This document shows positions 8,309 through 17,412 of a stretch of DNA of 64,000 bases, piece after piece. The first letter of the stretch is position 1; each line of letters begins with the position of its first letter. The DNA is from JAFGAV01 sp041479055 (lineage in GTDB: Bacteria > Acidobacteriota > Aminicenantia > Aminicenantales > JAFGAV01). Below the pieces are notes generated by a model that worked only from the letters and a program-made list of their open reading frames with translations, had not been told where the DNA came from and made no database searches. The translations under genes and the position numbers were made by a program. Location of the stretch: NCBI GenBank assembly GCA_963702835.1, contig OY969762.1:1302001-1366000 (forward strand), in the 5' to 3' direction.

Positions 8309-8539
8309 GAAGGGCTTTTAAGCACACAAAAAAAGATGTTTGCGCCAGGCAAGCAAAATTTGAATTTTCGAGCCGGTTGATTTATCATTCTTCTCCGACC
8401 TGAACGATATCTGTGGAAACACGGACTCGGCTCCCTGCCCAACCCCGGAATCAGCGGTTCAGGCGAAGCCTAGAAATCCAGGAGAAAGCCGGGAGCGACG
8501 GGCGGAGGCGCAAGCCTCAGGAATAGGGTGACATAAGCG

Positions 8540-10480
8540 ATGTTTCGGCTCAAGGACAGACTTAGGGAAGAGATCTTTGCCAAGATCAAAGATTCCTTTC
8601 CGGTCGAACCCGGAGACATCGAGCTGACCTCCACTCCCCAGGCCCGCTTCGGCGACCTGGCCCTGACCTTTCCCTTCCAGCTTGCCAAAAAACTCAAATC
8701 TCCTCCGCGGCAGGTCGCCCAGGAAGTCCTCTCGCGCCTCTCCCCGCTCGAGGGCGTGGAAAAAGCCGCGGTCGCCGGCGCGGGATACATCAACCTTTAC
8801 CTCGACCGGCAGTCTTTCTTCGACTCCCGCTTCAGGCCGGCCACCGGCCCTGCCCGTCCCCCCGAGGAGCGAAAGATCGTCGTCGAGCATACCAACATCA
8901 ACCCCAACAAGGCGGCCCACATCGGCCATCTCCGCAACGCCTGCCTGGGCGACACGCTGGTCCGCTGCCTCAGGCACCTGGGCGAGACGGTCGAGGTCCA
9001 GAACTATATCGACGACACGGGCGTCCAGGTAGTGGACGTGGTTTTCGGCTTTCTGGAGCTGGAGAAAAAAACGAAAGCCGAAGTGGAGGCCATAGCCGGG
9101 AAATTCGATTACTACTGCTGGGACCTCTATGCCCACGTCTCCTCCTACTTGCAGGACCACCTCGAGGCCCAGCCGCGAAAGGCCGCCATCCTGAAGCAGA
9201 TCGAGCACGGGGCAGGCCCGGAAGCTGAACTGGCCCGCCACATCTCACGCCGGATCCTGCGGGCACACCTCCAGACCATGGCCCGTCTGGACATCGGCTA
9301 CGACGTCCTGCCCTGCGAGAGCTCCATCCTGGCCTTCCGTTTCTGGGAAAAGGCCTTCAGCCGCCTCCGCGAGCGCGGCGCCGTGAGCCTGGCCCAGGAT
9401 GGCCCCAACCAGGGCTGCTGGGTGATGAAGCTCAAGGATGACCCCGACAAGGAAAAGGTCATTGTCCGGTCCGACGGCACGGTGACCTATGTCGGCAAGG
9501 ACATTGCCTATCAAATGTGGAAGTTCGGGCTGCTGGGCTTGGACTTCGGCTATGAGCCCTTCCTCCGGGAGAACGGCCGGACAGTGTGGATCACCAGCCC
9601 CACCCCAACCCCCGCCGCGGGCCCCTCTTTTGGACGGGCCTCCCGAGTCTATAACGTCATCGACACCCGCCAGGCTTACCTGCAGAAGGTCGTGGTCCAG
9701 GGCCTTCGGTCGCTGCACTATGAGGAGCAGGCCTCCAAATCTATTCATTTCTCCTATGAAATGGTGGCCCTCTCCCCCAAGAGCCTCAAGGAGCTGGATT
9801 ACACGCCCTCGGCCGAGGACGCGGACAAGGCCTTCCTGGAGGTCTCGGGACGGAAGGGGCTGGGCGTCAAAGCGGACGACCTGCTCGACCGGCTGGAGGA
9901 AAAGGCCAAGGCCGAGGTCGAGAAACGGAACCCCGAACTTGCCCCCCAAGCCAAGGCCGTCATCGTCCGCCAGATCGCCGCCGGGGCCCTCCGTTACTTC
10001 ATGCTCAAGTTCGCCCGGAACTCGCTCATCATCTTCGATTTCGAGGAAGCCCTGAGCTTCGAGGGTGAGACCGGCCCCTACCTCCAGTACACTTTCGTGC
10101 GGCTCAACAGCATCTTCCGCAAGCTCGGGGAGCGGGAAGGCCGGCCGGCCGCGGACATCCTGGCCGAAGTGCAACGCCGCATTCCCGCTTTGAGTTCCTT
10201 ATCAAATAAGGAAATGGATGACCTGTGGGACCTGGTCGTCTTCGCCTCCCGGCTTGAGGAGGAAGTGCGGCTCTCGGCCCAGGCCCTGGAGTTCTCCCAC
10301 CTGGCCAAGTTCGCTTTCGCCCTGGCCCAGAAGGTCAACGGCTATTATCATCAATACCCCGTCCTGGCCGAAGAGGACGACCGCCTCAAGGGACTGCGGC
10401 TGCTGGTCCTCCTTGATGTCCGGGACACCCTCAAGTCCGCCCTGTCGCTTATGGGCATTCCCCTGCCCGAGCGGATGTGA
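8540..10480 (+). CDS. argS: Arginine--tRNA ligase
   Basis: A 646-residue cytosolic class I synthetase that charges tRNA-Arg. The N-terminal Add-1-like domain is followed by the catalytic Rossmann fold with NPNKAAHIGHLRNACLGD (HIGH motif about residues 130-133). VSGRKGLGVKADDLL stands in the position of the MSTRKG (KMSKS-equivalent) loop. The C-terminal anticodon-binding DALR domain contains GPYLQYTFVRLNSI. The length is in the upper range for ArgS. Transcription of the ABC operon probably follows from here (36 bp to the next start). The leader 8323-8539 shows no riboswitch I can name. Confidence 0.96.
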   Translation: MFRLKDRLREEIFAKIKDSFPVEPGDIELTSTPQARFGDLALTFPFQLAKKLKSPPRQVAQEVLSRLSPLEGVEKAAVAGAGYINLYLDRQSFFDSRFRPATGPARPPEERKIVVEHTNINPNKAAHIGHLRNACLGDTLVRCLRHLGETVEVQNYIDDTGVQVVDVVFGFLELEKKTKAEVEAIAGKFDYYCWDLYAHVSSYLQDHLEAQPRKAAILKQIEHGAGPEAELARHISRRILRAHLQTMARLDIGYDVLPCESSILAFRFWEKAFSRLRERGAVSLAQDGPNQGCWVMKLKDDPDKEKVIVRSDGTVTYVGKDIAYQMWKFGLLGLDFGYEPFLRENGRTVWITSPTPTPAAGPSFGRASRVYNVIDTRQAYLQKVVVQGLRSLHYEEQASKSIHFSYEMVALSPKSLKELDYTPSAEDADKAFLEVSGRKGLGVKADDLLDRLEEKAKAEVEKRNPELAPQAKAVIVRQIAAGALRYFMLKFARNSLIIFDFEEALSFEGETGPYLQYTFVRLNSIFRKLGEREGRPAADILAEVQRRIPALSSLSNKEMDDLWDLVVFASRLEEEVRLSAQALEFSHLAKFAFALAQKVNGYYHQYPVLAEEDDRLKGLRLLVLLDVRDTLKSALSLMGIPLPERM

Positions 10481-10515
10481 GGGCCACGAGGGAAAAAAGC
10501 AAGGAGAGTGAAGAG

Positions 10516-11442
10516 ATGATCGTCGTGGAGCACCTGACCAAGAAATACGGCGACCTGGTGGCCGTCCGCGACCTCAGCTTCACCGTGGACAAAGGGAAGA
10601 TCTGGGGTTTGCTCGGGCCCAACGGCTCGGGCAAAACGACTACCATGCGGGTCCTGACCGGCTATCTTTCGGCCACCGAAGGCCGGGCCTCGGTCGGCGG
10701 TTTCGACGTCTTCGAGCAGCCGAACCAGGTGAAAATGATTATCGGCTACCTGCCGGAGAACGTCCCCCTTTACCCGGAGATGACCGTCTCCGGCTACCTC
10801 CGCTTCGTGACCGAGATCAAGCAGGTCCCGCGGCCGAAGCGCCGGGAGGCCGTGGACCGGGTTTTGGAGGCGGCCGGACTGGAGCCGGTCCGCAACCGAC
10901 TCCTCCGGAATATTTCCCGCGGCTTCAAGCAGCGGGTAGGCATCGCCCAAGCCCTCATTCACGACCCCCAGGTCCTCATCCTGGATGAGCCGACGATCGG
11001 ACTGGACCCGGCTCAAATCGTGGAGATTCGGCAGCTCATTAAATCACTGCGCCGGGACCGGACCATTATACTCTCCAGCCACATCCTCCAGGAGGTCAGC
11101 CAGACCTGCGACGGAGTGGCCATCATCAGCGAGGGCCAGCTGATCGTTTCCTCCTCGCTGACCGAGCTGGCCTCCTCCTTCGCCGACCGGGAAGGCATCA
11201 TCCTCAAAGTGCGCAAGGGAGGCCGGGAAGCAGCGGCCCTCATGCGCAAGGTATCGGGCGTGGATAAAGTGGAGCAGGACGGGACCGAGCTGCGCCTGGA
11301 ATGGGCCAAGGGCCGCGACCCGCGGGAGGAGATCCTTTCCATCATCAGCCAGAAGGAGCTGGGGCTGCTGGAGATGCGGCCGATGACGCCGACCGTTGAA
11401 GACATTTACCTCAAAGCCATCTCCGGGGGGACCGCCCAATGA
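10516..11442 (+). CDS. ABC transporter ATP-binding protein, GldA/NatA-like
   Basis: A 308-residue ATPase of an ABC-2 type exporter. The start at 10516 is chosen because AAGGAGAG lies just before it and the domain begins at once (MIVVEHLTKKYGD). Motifs are Walker A GPNGSGKTT, a signature-like region ISRGFKQRVGIAQALIHDP, Walker B VLILDEP, D-loop GLDPAQ and switch His ILSSHIL. A C-terminal extension (about 225-308) is typical of GldA/CcmA-type subunits. It overlaps the permease gene by 4 bp (ATGA), so the two are translationally coupled. Confidence 0.93.
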   Translation: MIVVEHLTKKYGDLVAVRDLSFTVDKGKIWGLLGPNGSGKTTTMRVLTGYLSATEGRASVGGFDVFEQPNQVKMIIGYLPENVPLYPEMTVSGYLRFVTEIKQVPRPKRREAVDRVLEAAGLEPVRNRLLRNISRGFKQRVGIAQALIHDPQVLILDEPTIGLDPAQIVEIRQLIKSLRRDRTIILSSHILQEVSQTCDGVAIISEGQLIVSSSLTELASSFADREGIILKVRKGGREAAALMRKVSGVDKVEQDGTELRLEWAKGRDPREEILSIISQKELGLLEMRPMTPTVEDIYLKAISGGTAQ

Positions 11443-12212
11443 AAAACATGTGGTCGATCACCAAACGAGAGCTGCAAGCCTATTTCGTCTCGCCCATCGC
11501 CTATGTCGTCGGAGCGATCTTTTTATGCTTCTCCGGCTTGTTCTTTTATATTCAGGTTTTGCAGTATGAATATTATTCCAACTACTCCCAGCAGATGATG
11601 AGCTACGGCTACGGACAGATGCCCAACGTCAACCAAGTCGTGTACATCGGTTTCTTTTTCTGGCTTCAGCTCATCCTTATTTTAGTCATTCCCCTTCTGA
11701 CCATGCGGCTTTTCGCCGAGGAGAAAAGAACGGGAACGGAAGAACTGCTCCTGACCTCGCCCCTGTCCGTGGGCCAGATCGTCAGCGGCAAGTTCCTGGC
11801 CTCCCTGCTCCTCTTTCTTATCCTTTTGCTGCTGTCCGGCCTGTCGGCCCTGTTCGGCTTCCTGTACGGCAACCCCGAGCTGCTGCCCATCCTCAGCGGC
11901 TACCTTGGGCTTCTGCTGATCGGCGCCGCTTTCATCTCCATGGGCATGCTCTTCTCGGCCGTGACCGAAAACCAGATCATCGCCGCCGTGCTGTCCTTCG
12001 GCACGCTGTTGATCCTCCAATTCTTGTACTATGTTTTTCTGTTCAGCAGCGGATTCTTCAAGGATATTCTCGGCTCCGTGTCCTTTACCTCACATTTCAT
12101 AAACCTGATCCAGGGCAACCTGGACACGGCCGACCTGGTCTATTTCCTGAGCTTCACCTTTTTCGGGCTCTTCCTGACGCAGTCCGTCATCCAATCCCGG
12201 CGGTGGAGGTAA
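11439..12212 (+). CDS. ABC-2 type permease, GldF-like
   Basis: A 257-residue membrane protein with six predicted hydrophobic segments, beginning with ITKRELQAYFVSPIAYVVGAIF. That N-terminus, and the motif RLFAEEKRTGTEELLLTSP in the first cytosolic loop, are diagnostic of the GldF/ABC2_membrane_3 family. It forms the channel with the ATPase encoded just upstream. The next gene follows after 4 bp. The transported substrate is unknown for this family outside Bacteroidota gliding machinery. Confidence 0.92.
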   Translation: MKNMWSITKRELQAYFVSPIAYVVGAIFLCFSGLFFYIQVLQYEYYSNYSQQMMSYGYGQMPNVNQVVYIGFFFWLQLILILVIPLLTMRLFAEEKRTGTEELLLTSPLSVGQIVSGKFLASLLLFLILLLLSGLSALFGFLYGNPELLPILSGYLGLLLIGAAFISMGMLFSAVTENQIIAAVLSFGTLLILQFLYYVFLFSSGFFKDILGSVSFTSHFINLIQGNLDTADLVYFLSFTFFGLFLTQSVIQSRRWR

Positions 12213-12216
12213 GACT

Positions 12217-13821
12217 ATGGACTCGCTCAAGCGCTACGCTCACCTGGTCGGTCTGGGCCTGCTCATCCTGACCGTCCTGGCCCTTCTCCTGTGGCCCTTC
12301 CGCACCAGCCTGGCCCTTATCCCCGCCGGCCTCGGCCTCCTGCTTCTGGGGTTGTCGGCCTGGGCCAACCTAAAGGACCTGAAAGGTTTTCGCCGGAAGG
12401 CCTTCCTCTTCTCCTCCAACCTGGTGTTCATCATCCTCCTGGTGCTGGCCATCCTGGTCCTGGTCAACGTGGTCTTCAGCCGCTACCACGCCCGCTTCGA
12501 TTTCACCGAGGACAAGGTCCACAGCCTGTCGCCGGAGACCATCCAGATCCTGAGAAACTTGAACAAGGATGTCAGCCTGCGCTGTTTCTTCCTGGAGAAG
12601 AGCGATTCTCGCTTTCGCATGGAACGCCTTCTCGAGCGCTACACCGAATACAGCAAGAGAATCAAGGTTGAGTTCATCGACCCGGACAAGAACCCGCAGG
12701 ATGCCCAAAAAAATCAGGTCAGCGGCAACTTCACCACCACGATTTTCGTATGCGGCGACAAAACGGACCGGACGAGCTCGGTCAAGGAAGAGGATATCAC
12801 CAACTCCATCATCAAAGTCTCGCGCTCCGGCCAGAAAGTCATCTATTTCCTGACCGGCCAAGGAGAAAAGAAAATTGACGACTCTTCCGAGAAGGGCTGT
12901 TCCTGGGCCAAGACCAACCTGGAAAAATTCGCCTACCAGGTCAAGACGCTCGAGTATGCCCTGCCCGGCCGTTTTCCCCAAGACTGCGCCCTGCTGGTCC
13001 TGGCCGGCCCGGAGATCGAACTTTCGGCCGACGAGTGGACCACCGTCCGCGATTATCTCCGGAAGGGCGGGCGCGCTTTATTCCTGATCGACCCCGGCCT
13101 AGTGCCCGGGCTGGTCGGCCACCTGACCGAATTCGGCGTCAAGCTGGAGAACGATTACATCTACGACGAAATGGCGGCCTTTATCGTGGGCGATGAGAAG
13201 TGGCCCCTGACCGCTTCATTCGAGAGCCACCCCATTACCGAGAGGCTCCGCTACGCGGCTTTCTTCCCCTATGCCCGGACCGTAGGCCCGGCCGAGAAGA
13301 AACCTGAAGAAGTCACCGTAACGGTCCTGGCCAAGTCCAACAACGCGCCCACGGCCGCAAACCCCGGGGCCTGGTCCGAGAGCGACCTCAATGAAAAGCC
13401 GGTCAAATTCGATAAAGGCAAAGACAAAGAGGGACCCCTGCCCATGGCCGTGGCCGCTACGGTCAAGATCAAACCCGAAGGCCAAGCGGCCACTCCCCCG
13501 TCCGGAAAGCCCGAGCCGCCGGCTAGGACCGAGGCGGTCCGCGAAGGCCGGCTGGCCGTGTTCGGCGATTCCGACTTTGCCACCAACCGCTTCTACTACT
13601 ACAACAACAACCCGGCCAACGGGGTGCTCTTCCTGAATGCGGTCAATTGGCTGGCCGAAGAGGCGGACCTCATTTCCATACCGCCTCGAACTCTCTCGCT
13701 CCATGTCATGCAGCTCAGCGATGCCCGCAAAAGGGCCATCGTCTGGATCTGCCTCATATTCCTTCCCCTGTTCGTTCTGTCCATCGGCCTGTTCGTCTGG
13801 AATCGACGGAGGTCGCGGTGA
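12217..13821 (+). CDS. GldG-family ABC transporter auxiliary protein
   Basis: A 534-residue protein with two N-terminal and one near-C-terminal membrane segment, and a large extracytoplasmic domain between them. The domain contains YHARFDFTEDKVHSLSPETI and VIYFLTGQGEKKIDD, hallmarks of GldG/ABC_transp_aux proteins. GRLAVFGDSDFATNRFYYYN near residues 445-465 matches the typical end of the domain. It follows the ATPase and permease in the standard order. The family is thought to bind or gate the substrate outside the membrane. It overlaps the next gene (GTGA). Confidence 0.92.
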   Translation: MDSLKRYAHLVGLGLLILTVLALLLWPFRTSLALIPAGLGLLLLGLSAWANLKDLKGFRRKAFLFSSNLVFIILLVLAILVLVNVVFSRYHARFDFTEDKVHSLSPETIQILRNLNKDVSLRCFFLEKSDSRFRMERLLERYTEYSKRIKVEFIDPDKNPQDAQKNQVSGNFTTTIFVCGDKTDRTSSVKEEDITNSIIKVSRSGQKVIYFLTGQGEKKIDDSSEKGCSWAKTNLEKFAYQVKTLEYALPGRFPQDCALLVLAGPEIELSADEWTTVRDYLRKGGRALFLIDPGLVPGLVGHLTEFGVKLENDYIYDEMAAFIVGDEKWPLTASFESHPITERLRYAAFFPYARTVGPAEKKPEEVTVTVLAKSNNAPTAANPGAWSESDLNEKPVKFDKGKDKEGPLPMAVAATVKIKPEGQAATPPSGKPEPPARTEAVREGRLAVFGDSDFATNRFYYYNNNPANGVLFLNAVNWLAEEADLISIPPRTLSLHVMQLSDARKRAIVWICLIFLPLFVLSIGLFVWNRRRSR

Positions 13822-15197
13822 AATTCAAGACGACGCTCATCCTGCTGACTGTCCTGGCCGCGCTTCTCGTCCTGGTGCTCTTTATCCTGCCCAAAAAGCC
13901 CGCCGAGGAAACGGCCAAAGGCTTCCAGCTTGCGGACCTCAAACAGGAGGAGGTGGAGAGAATCGTCGTCAGGTCGGGTTCGGAAACGATCGGCTTTAAA
14001 AGGGAAGGCAAAGGCAAGTGGCTGATCAGCGAGCCTCTGCAGGCCGCGGCCGAAAACTATGAGGTGGACCGCCTGGTCGAGGATTTTTCCGCGCTGCGGG
14101 CCGAGCGCGTCGTGGAGGAGAAAGCCCAGGACCCGGCCCGCTACGGGATTCCCCAGAAAGAGATTCTGCTTTGGACCAAAGGCCGGAGCGAGCCCGTCCA
14201 CTTCCTAATCGGAAACGAAAACCCGGTGGACAACACTCTCTATGCCCAAAAAAAGGGCGACGGCCGGATCGTTCTTCTTCCCGGTTCGATCAAATCCGAT
14301 TTGGACAAAAAGCTCCTCGACTTCCGGCAAAAGGATATTTTCAACTTTGAAACCAATCGAGTGCAGAAGATCACCCTCCGCTATAAGGGAGCTGAGTGGC
14401 AAGCCTCCAAGAAAGACGAGGAGTGGGTCCTGGAAAAGCCCGTAGCCGGCCTGGCCGACAAGTTCAAGATAGACAGCGTGCTCAACACGCTTTCGGGGAT
14501 GAGGGCCGTCGAATTCGCCTCGGAGCAGAAAACGGAAAAAGAGCTGAAGGAGTTCGGCCTGGACAAGCCTGAAGTGGAAGCGGCTCTTTCGATCCCGGCC
14601 GCCGGCCAGAACCCCATCTTCCTCCTCCGGAAAAAGGACGATAAGGTCTATGCCACGACCTCGCTGTCCGGCAAGATCATCAGAGTCGAGCCGCAGGTGC
14701 TCACCGACCTCGATAAAAAGCCCGAGGACCTTCGGGAGAAGGGCGTGGATATCTTCAACGCCTGGGAAGCGGACAAGCTCAAGGTCAAGACCGCCGCGCT
14801 GGAGCTGGCGGTGTCCAAAGACAAGCAGGGCCTCTGGCGTTTCGAGGCCGGCGGGACGGGCGAGGCGGACCTGTCCATGGTTGAGTCCTTCATCCGGCAA
14901 GTAGACAATCTATCGGCCAAGGAATTTATCGACCGGCCGGGTCCCCTGGCCTCTTACGGCCTGGACAAGCCGCAAGCCGAGATCCGCATCCGGGTCAAGG
15001 AGCTTGAAGACAAGACCCGCGAAGTGACTGTCCTAGTGGGCTCGGAGGATAAGGCCAAAAAAGAAGTCATCGTCCGCAACCCCAAATTGAGCTACCTCCT
15101 GCGGGTGGACTCGGCTTTCCTCTCGGAACTTCCCAAAACTTCCAAGGACTGGGAAAAACCCAAAGAGGAGAAGGCCAAAGGCGTAAAGGGAAACTGA
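13818..15197 (+). CDS. DUF4340 protein of the Gld-like ABC operon
   Basis: A 459-residue protein starting with a GTG that overlaps the TGA of the previous gene; an upstream in-frame extension to 13647 is rejected because it overlaps that gene. The N-terminal membrane anchor (TTLILLTVLAALLVLVLFIL) is followed by repeated alpha/beta DUF4340 units, each with a WLISEP- or WVLEKP-like strand and a YGLDKP/FGLDKP turn (about 60-430). This organisation always accompanies GldG-like proteins. It is probably extracytoplasmic and of unknown function. Confidence 0.9.
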   Translation: MKFKTTLILLTVLAALLVLVLFILPKKPAEETAKGFQLADLKQEEVERIVVRSGSETIGFKREGKGKWLISEPLQAAAENYEVDRLVEDFSALRAERVVEEKAQDPARYGIPQKEILLWTKGRSEPVHFLIGNENPVDNTLYAQKKGDGRIVLLPGSIKSDLDKKLLDFRQKDIFNFETNRVQKITLRYKGAEWQASKKDEEWVLEKPVAGLADKFKIDSVLNTLSGMRAVEFASEQKTEKELKEFGLDKPEVEAALSIPAAGQNPIFLLRKKDDKVYATTSLSGKIIRVEPQVLTDLDKKPEDLREKGVDIFNAWEADKLKVKTAALELAVSKDKQGLWRFEAGGTGEADLSMVESFIRQVDNLSAKEFIDRPGPLASYGLDKPQAEIRIRVKELEDKTREVTVLVGSEDKAKKEVIVRNPKLSYLLRVDSAFLSELPKTSKDWEKPKEEKAKGVKGN

Positions 15198-15203
15198 CAG
15201 TCG

Positions 15204-16304
15204 GTGCCCTCCCCCCGCTCGGCTGAATTCGTCCGACGGCTTCTGTCCTGGTACAGCATCCATCAGCGGAAACTTCCCTGGCGCCGGACCCGCGACCCCT
15301 ACCGCATTTGGATCTCCGAGGTCATGCTCCAGCAGACTACAGTCGAGACGGTCATCCCCTATTATCGCCGCTGGCTGACCCGGTTCCCCAACCTGAAAGC
15401 CTTGACCCGGTCATCCCTGTCTCGGGTGCTGAAATTATGGCAGGGCCTGGGCTACTACCAGCGCGCCAGGAACCTTTGGGCGGCGGCCCGGCTTATCGTC
15501 CGAAACCACGGGGGGCGATTCCCAACGACCTACAGGGATTTGGCCGGCCTGCCCGGCCTTGGGCCCTCCACGGCGTCGGCCGTGCTCAGCTTCGCTTTCG
15601 ACGAAGCCCTGCCAGTCGTCGAGGCCAATGTTCGCCGGGTGATGATGAGGCTCCTGTGCCTGCCCGGCCAGTCCTCGCCGGCCCTGGACAAAAGGCTTCG
15701 GGAGCATCTGCAAAAGATCATGCCCCGCCGCCGAGCCGGCCTTTTTAACCAGGCCCTTATGGAGCTCGGAGCGCTCGTCTGCCGGCCTGCTTCTCCTCGA
15801 TGCCTGGCCTGCCCGGTCAGGGCGCATTGCCTGGCTTACGCGCGGGGCGAGCAGGAAATCATTCCCCGGCCCAGGAAAAGGGAAGTCCTTCGGCTGACGG
15901 CCGCCGTGGCCGTCATTCGCCAAAACGGAAAGGTCCTGATCCAGAAAAGGCCGGAGCAGGGGCTGCTGGCCGGGCTGTGGGAATTTCCGGGGGGCAAGCT
16001 CCGGCCGGGTGAGACCCCCCCAGAAGCCCTGCGCCGTGAGATCAAAGAGGAGCTGGGCGTCGTCGTTAAGAATATGCGCTTCCTGGCCAGGGTCAAGCAT
16101 GCCTACACCAAATTCCGGGTGGACCTCAATGCTTTCCTGTGTGAACTGGCCGAAACCCCCCGGCCCGACCGCCGCCGACGATGGGTGAGAGCAGCCGATC
16201 TGCGTCGCTATCCTTTTCCTTCCGGGAGCGCCCGTATCGTGGACCGTCTGGAGGAGATGGACCGGCCGCCGGCCCGGAAAGGCCGCACCTTGGGGCGGGC
16301 TTGA
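15204..16304 (+). CDS. mutY: A/G-specific adenine glycosylase with intact C-terminal Nudix box
   Basis: A 366-residue base-excision repair enzyme (GTG start) that removes adenine paired with 8-oxoguanine. The HhH-GPD domain has catalytic Glu39 (SEVMLQQT), the hairpin GLPGLGPSTA, and the iron-sulfur ligands C193-x6-C200-x2-C203-x5-C209. The usual catalytic Asp (DGNV in E. coli) is Glu140 here (VVEANVRRV). The C-terminal domain, normally a degenerate Nudix fold, keeps a complete Nudix box G264-x5-E270-x7-REIKEELG, so it might also hydrolyse oxidised nucleotides (inference). The next gene starts immediately after its stop. Confidence 0.93.
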   Translation: MPSPRSAEFVRRLLSWYSIHQRKLPWRRTRDPYRIWISEVMLQQTTVETVIPYYRRWLTRFPNLKALTRSSLSRVLKLWQGLGYYQRARNLWAAARLIVRNHGGRFPTTYRDLAGLPGLGPSTASAVLSFAFDEALPVVEANVRRVMMRLLCLPGQSSPALDKRLREHLQKIMPRRRAGLFNQALMELGALVCRPASPRCLACPVRAHCLAYARGEQEIIPRPRKREVLRLTAAVAVIRQNGKVLIQKRPEQGLLAGLWEFPGGKLRPGETPPEALRREIKEELGVVVKNMRFLARVKHAYTKFRVDLNAFLCELAETPRPDRRRRWVRAADLRRYPFPSGSARIVDRLEEMDRPPARKGRTLGRA

Positions 16305-17351
16305 ATGAACGTTGACTATCTTTTCGTCAACCACGGCGAAACGCTGGCGCCGAAAAAAGATACCATCATCCTGGACGTAGGCATGGACATGACGCTGGGT
16401 GTCATCGACCACCACCATCCCCAGGCCGAGGCCGAATGCACGGCTTCGCTCATCGTCAAATATCCGGGCCTTGTCTTGGAACATCTTCGGAACGGCGGCC
16501 GGGCGGCTCCCGAGTCCCTGACCGTCATCACCCACCGACTGCCCGATTTCGATGCCGTTTCATCCATATTTCTCGTCCTGAAACTTCTGGAGACGGGGCA
16601 AGTCGACGGCCCGATGGCCCAGATCGCCGGCTATGCCCGCATGGCCGATTCCGCCTCTTTCCCCAAAGACATTGACCTGGCAGCCACTCCCTTTGCCATC
16701 CTGCGGGCCCTGTTCAGCGACATTCACCTGCCCGCGGAGGAGGCCAATCGGGCGCGGGTGGAGGAGGGGCTGCGCTTGATGAATTTTCTCTACGCCAAGT
16801 CGGGAGAAGGCCAGGACATCGTCGAAAACAGGCTGCTGTATGCCGGCATTGACCGCTACCAGAAGGCCATGCGCCGCATCGAGGACGACTACTTCCGCTA
16901 CCTGGCCGACCTGGAGCGTGGCCTCAAGCTGCGGATCTGGCTTCCCCTTCTGGCCGGAAACGACCGCCGCGAACTGGACGGGCTGGTGGCGGCCAATCCC
17001 CGGAGCTTTCTATTCAAGGAATGGGCCCGGCGCGACAAAACCCATTCGCCCTTGAGCCGGGGGTTTTCCTTCATCATGTCGAGCTTCGGCCCCGAGCGCT
17101 TCATTTTGGGGGTCGACACGGAAGAAGCGGTCAACCTCAAAGGCCTGGCCCCCCGGCTTGATGAGCGCGAGGAGGCCAAGAGGAAAATGATCGGCCGCAG
17201 CCCATCACCGGGCTGGTACGATGGAAACTGCGCCTTTTTCGAGCAGCGAATCGTCGTCTCCCCCAGGGACGGCACGGCCCTGATCCTCAAGGAAATTCTG
17301 GAGATTCTCCTCGATTACGGCCGGCCGTCAGACAAGCTCGACTCTGGATAA
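16305..17351 (+). CDS. DHH-like protein of unknown function
   Basis: A 348-residue protein whose start ATG abuts the mutY stop. It has LGVIDHHHPQ (residues 31-40) and HRLPDFDAVSSIF (77-89). These resemble motif III (DHH) and motif I (NPDxDAxGS) of DHH phosphoesterases, but in swapped order. Further Asp/His residues (GYARMADSASFP) could complete a metal site. The C-terminal half (GWYDGNCAFFE, IVVSPRDGTAL) is not recognised. A metal-dependent phosphoesterase acting on nucleotides or polyphosphate is possible; I would not assign a reaction. Coupling to mutY hints at nucleotide metabolism. Confidence 0.6.
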   Translation: MNVDYLFVNHGETLAPKKDTIILDVGMDMTLGVIDHHHPQAEAECTASLIVKYPGLVLEHLRNGGRAAPESLTVITHRLPDFDAVSSIFLVLKLLETGQVDGPMAQIAGYARMADSASFPKDIDLAATPFAILRALFSDIHLPAEEANRARVEEGLRLMNFLYAKSGEGQDIVENRLLYAGIDRYQKAMRRIEDDYFRYLADLERGLKLRIWLPLLAGNDRRELDGLVAANPRSFLFKEWARRDKTHSPLSRGFSFIMSSFGPERFILGVDTEEAVNLKGLAPRLDEREEAKRKMIGRSPSPGWYDGNCAFFEQRIVVSPRDGTALILKEILEILLDYGRPSDKLDSG

Positions 17352-17384
17352 GACCCCGCCCCGTCGCAGGTTTCCGAACCTGGA

Positions 17385-17406
17385 CCTCCGGCTGGGCCGC
17401 CGGAGG
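17385..17406. terminator. Strong hairpin between convergent genes
   Basis: CCTCCGG (17385-17391) and CCGGAGG (17400-17406) pair around an 8-nt loop in the 61-bp gap between the DHH-like gene and the kinase gene. It is probably a shared terminator without a clear T-run. Confidence 0.5.
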
Positions 17407-17412
17407 CGGTTC

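Noticed and set aside
7959..8321. 120-codon plus-strand ORF
   Set aside because: It only strings together the methyltransferase fragment and one arm of the palindromic element; no start signal.
8323..8539. T-box or other leader for argS
   Set aside because: No T-box sequence or specifier-loop arrangement was found.
9245..10174. 309-codon minus-strand ORF
   Set aside because: It lies entirely opposite argS, whose motifs are complete.
13647..13817. Upstream extension of the DUF4340 gene
   Set aside because: It would overlap the GldG-like gene by 175 bp; the GTG overlapping its stop begins the membrane anchor.
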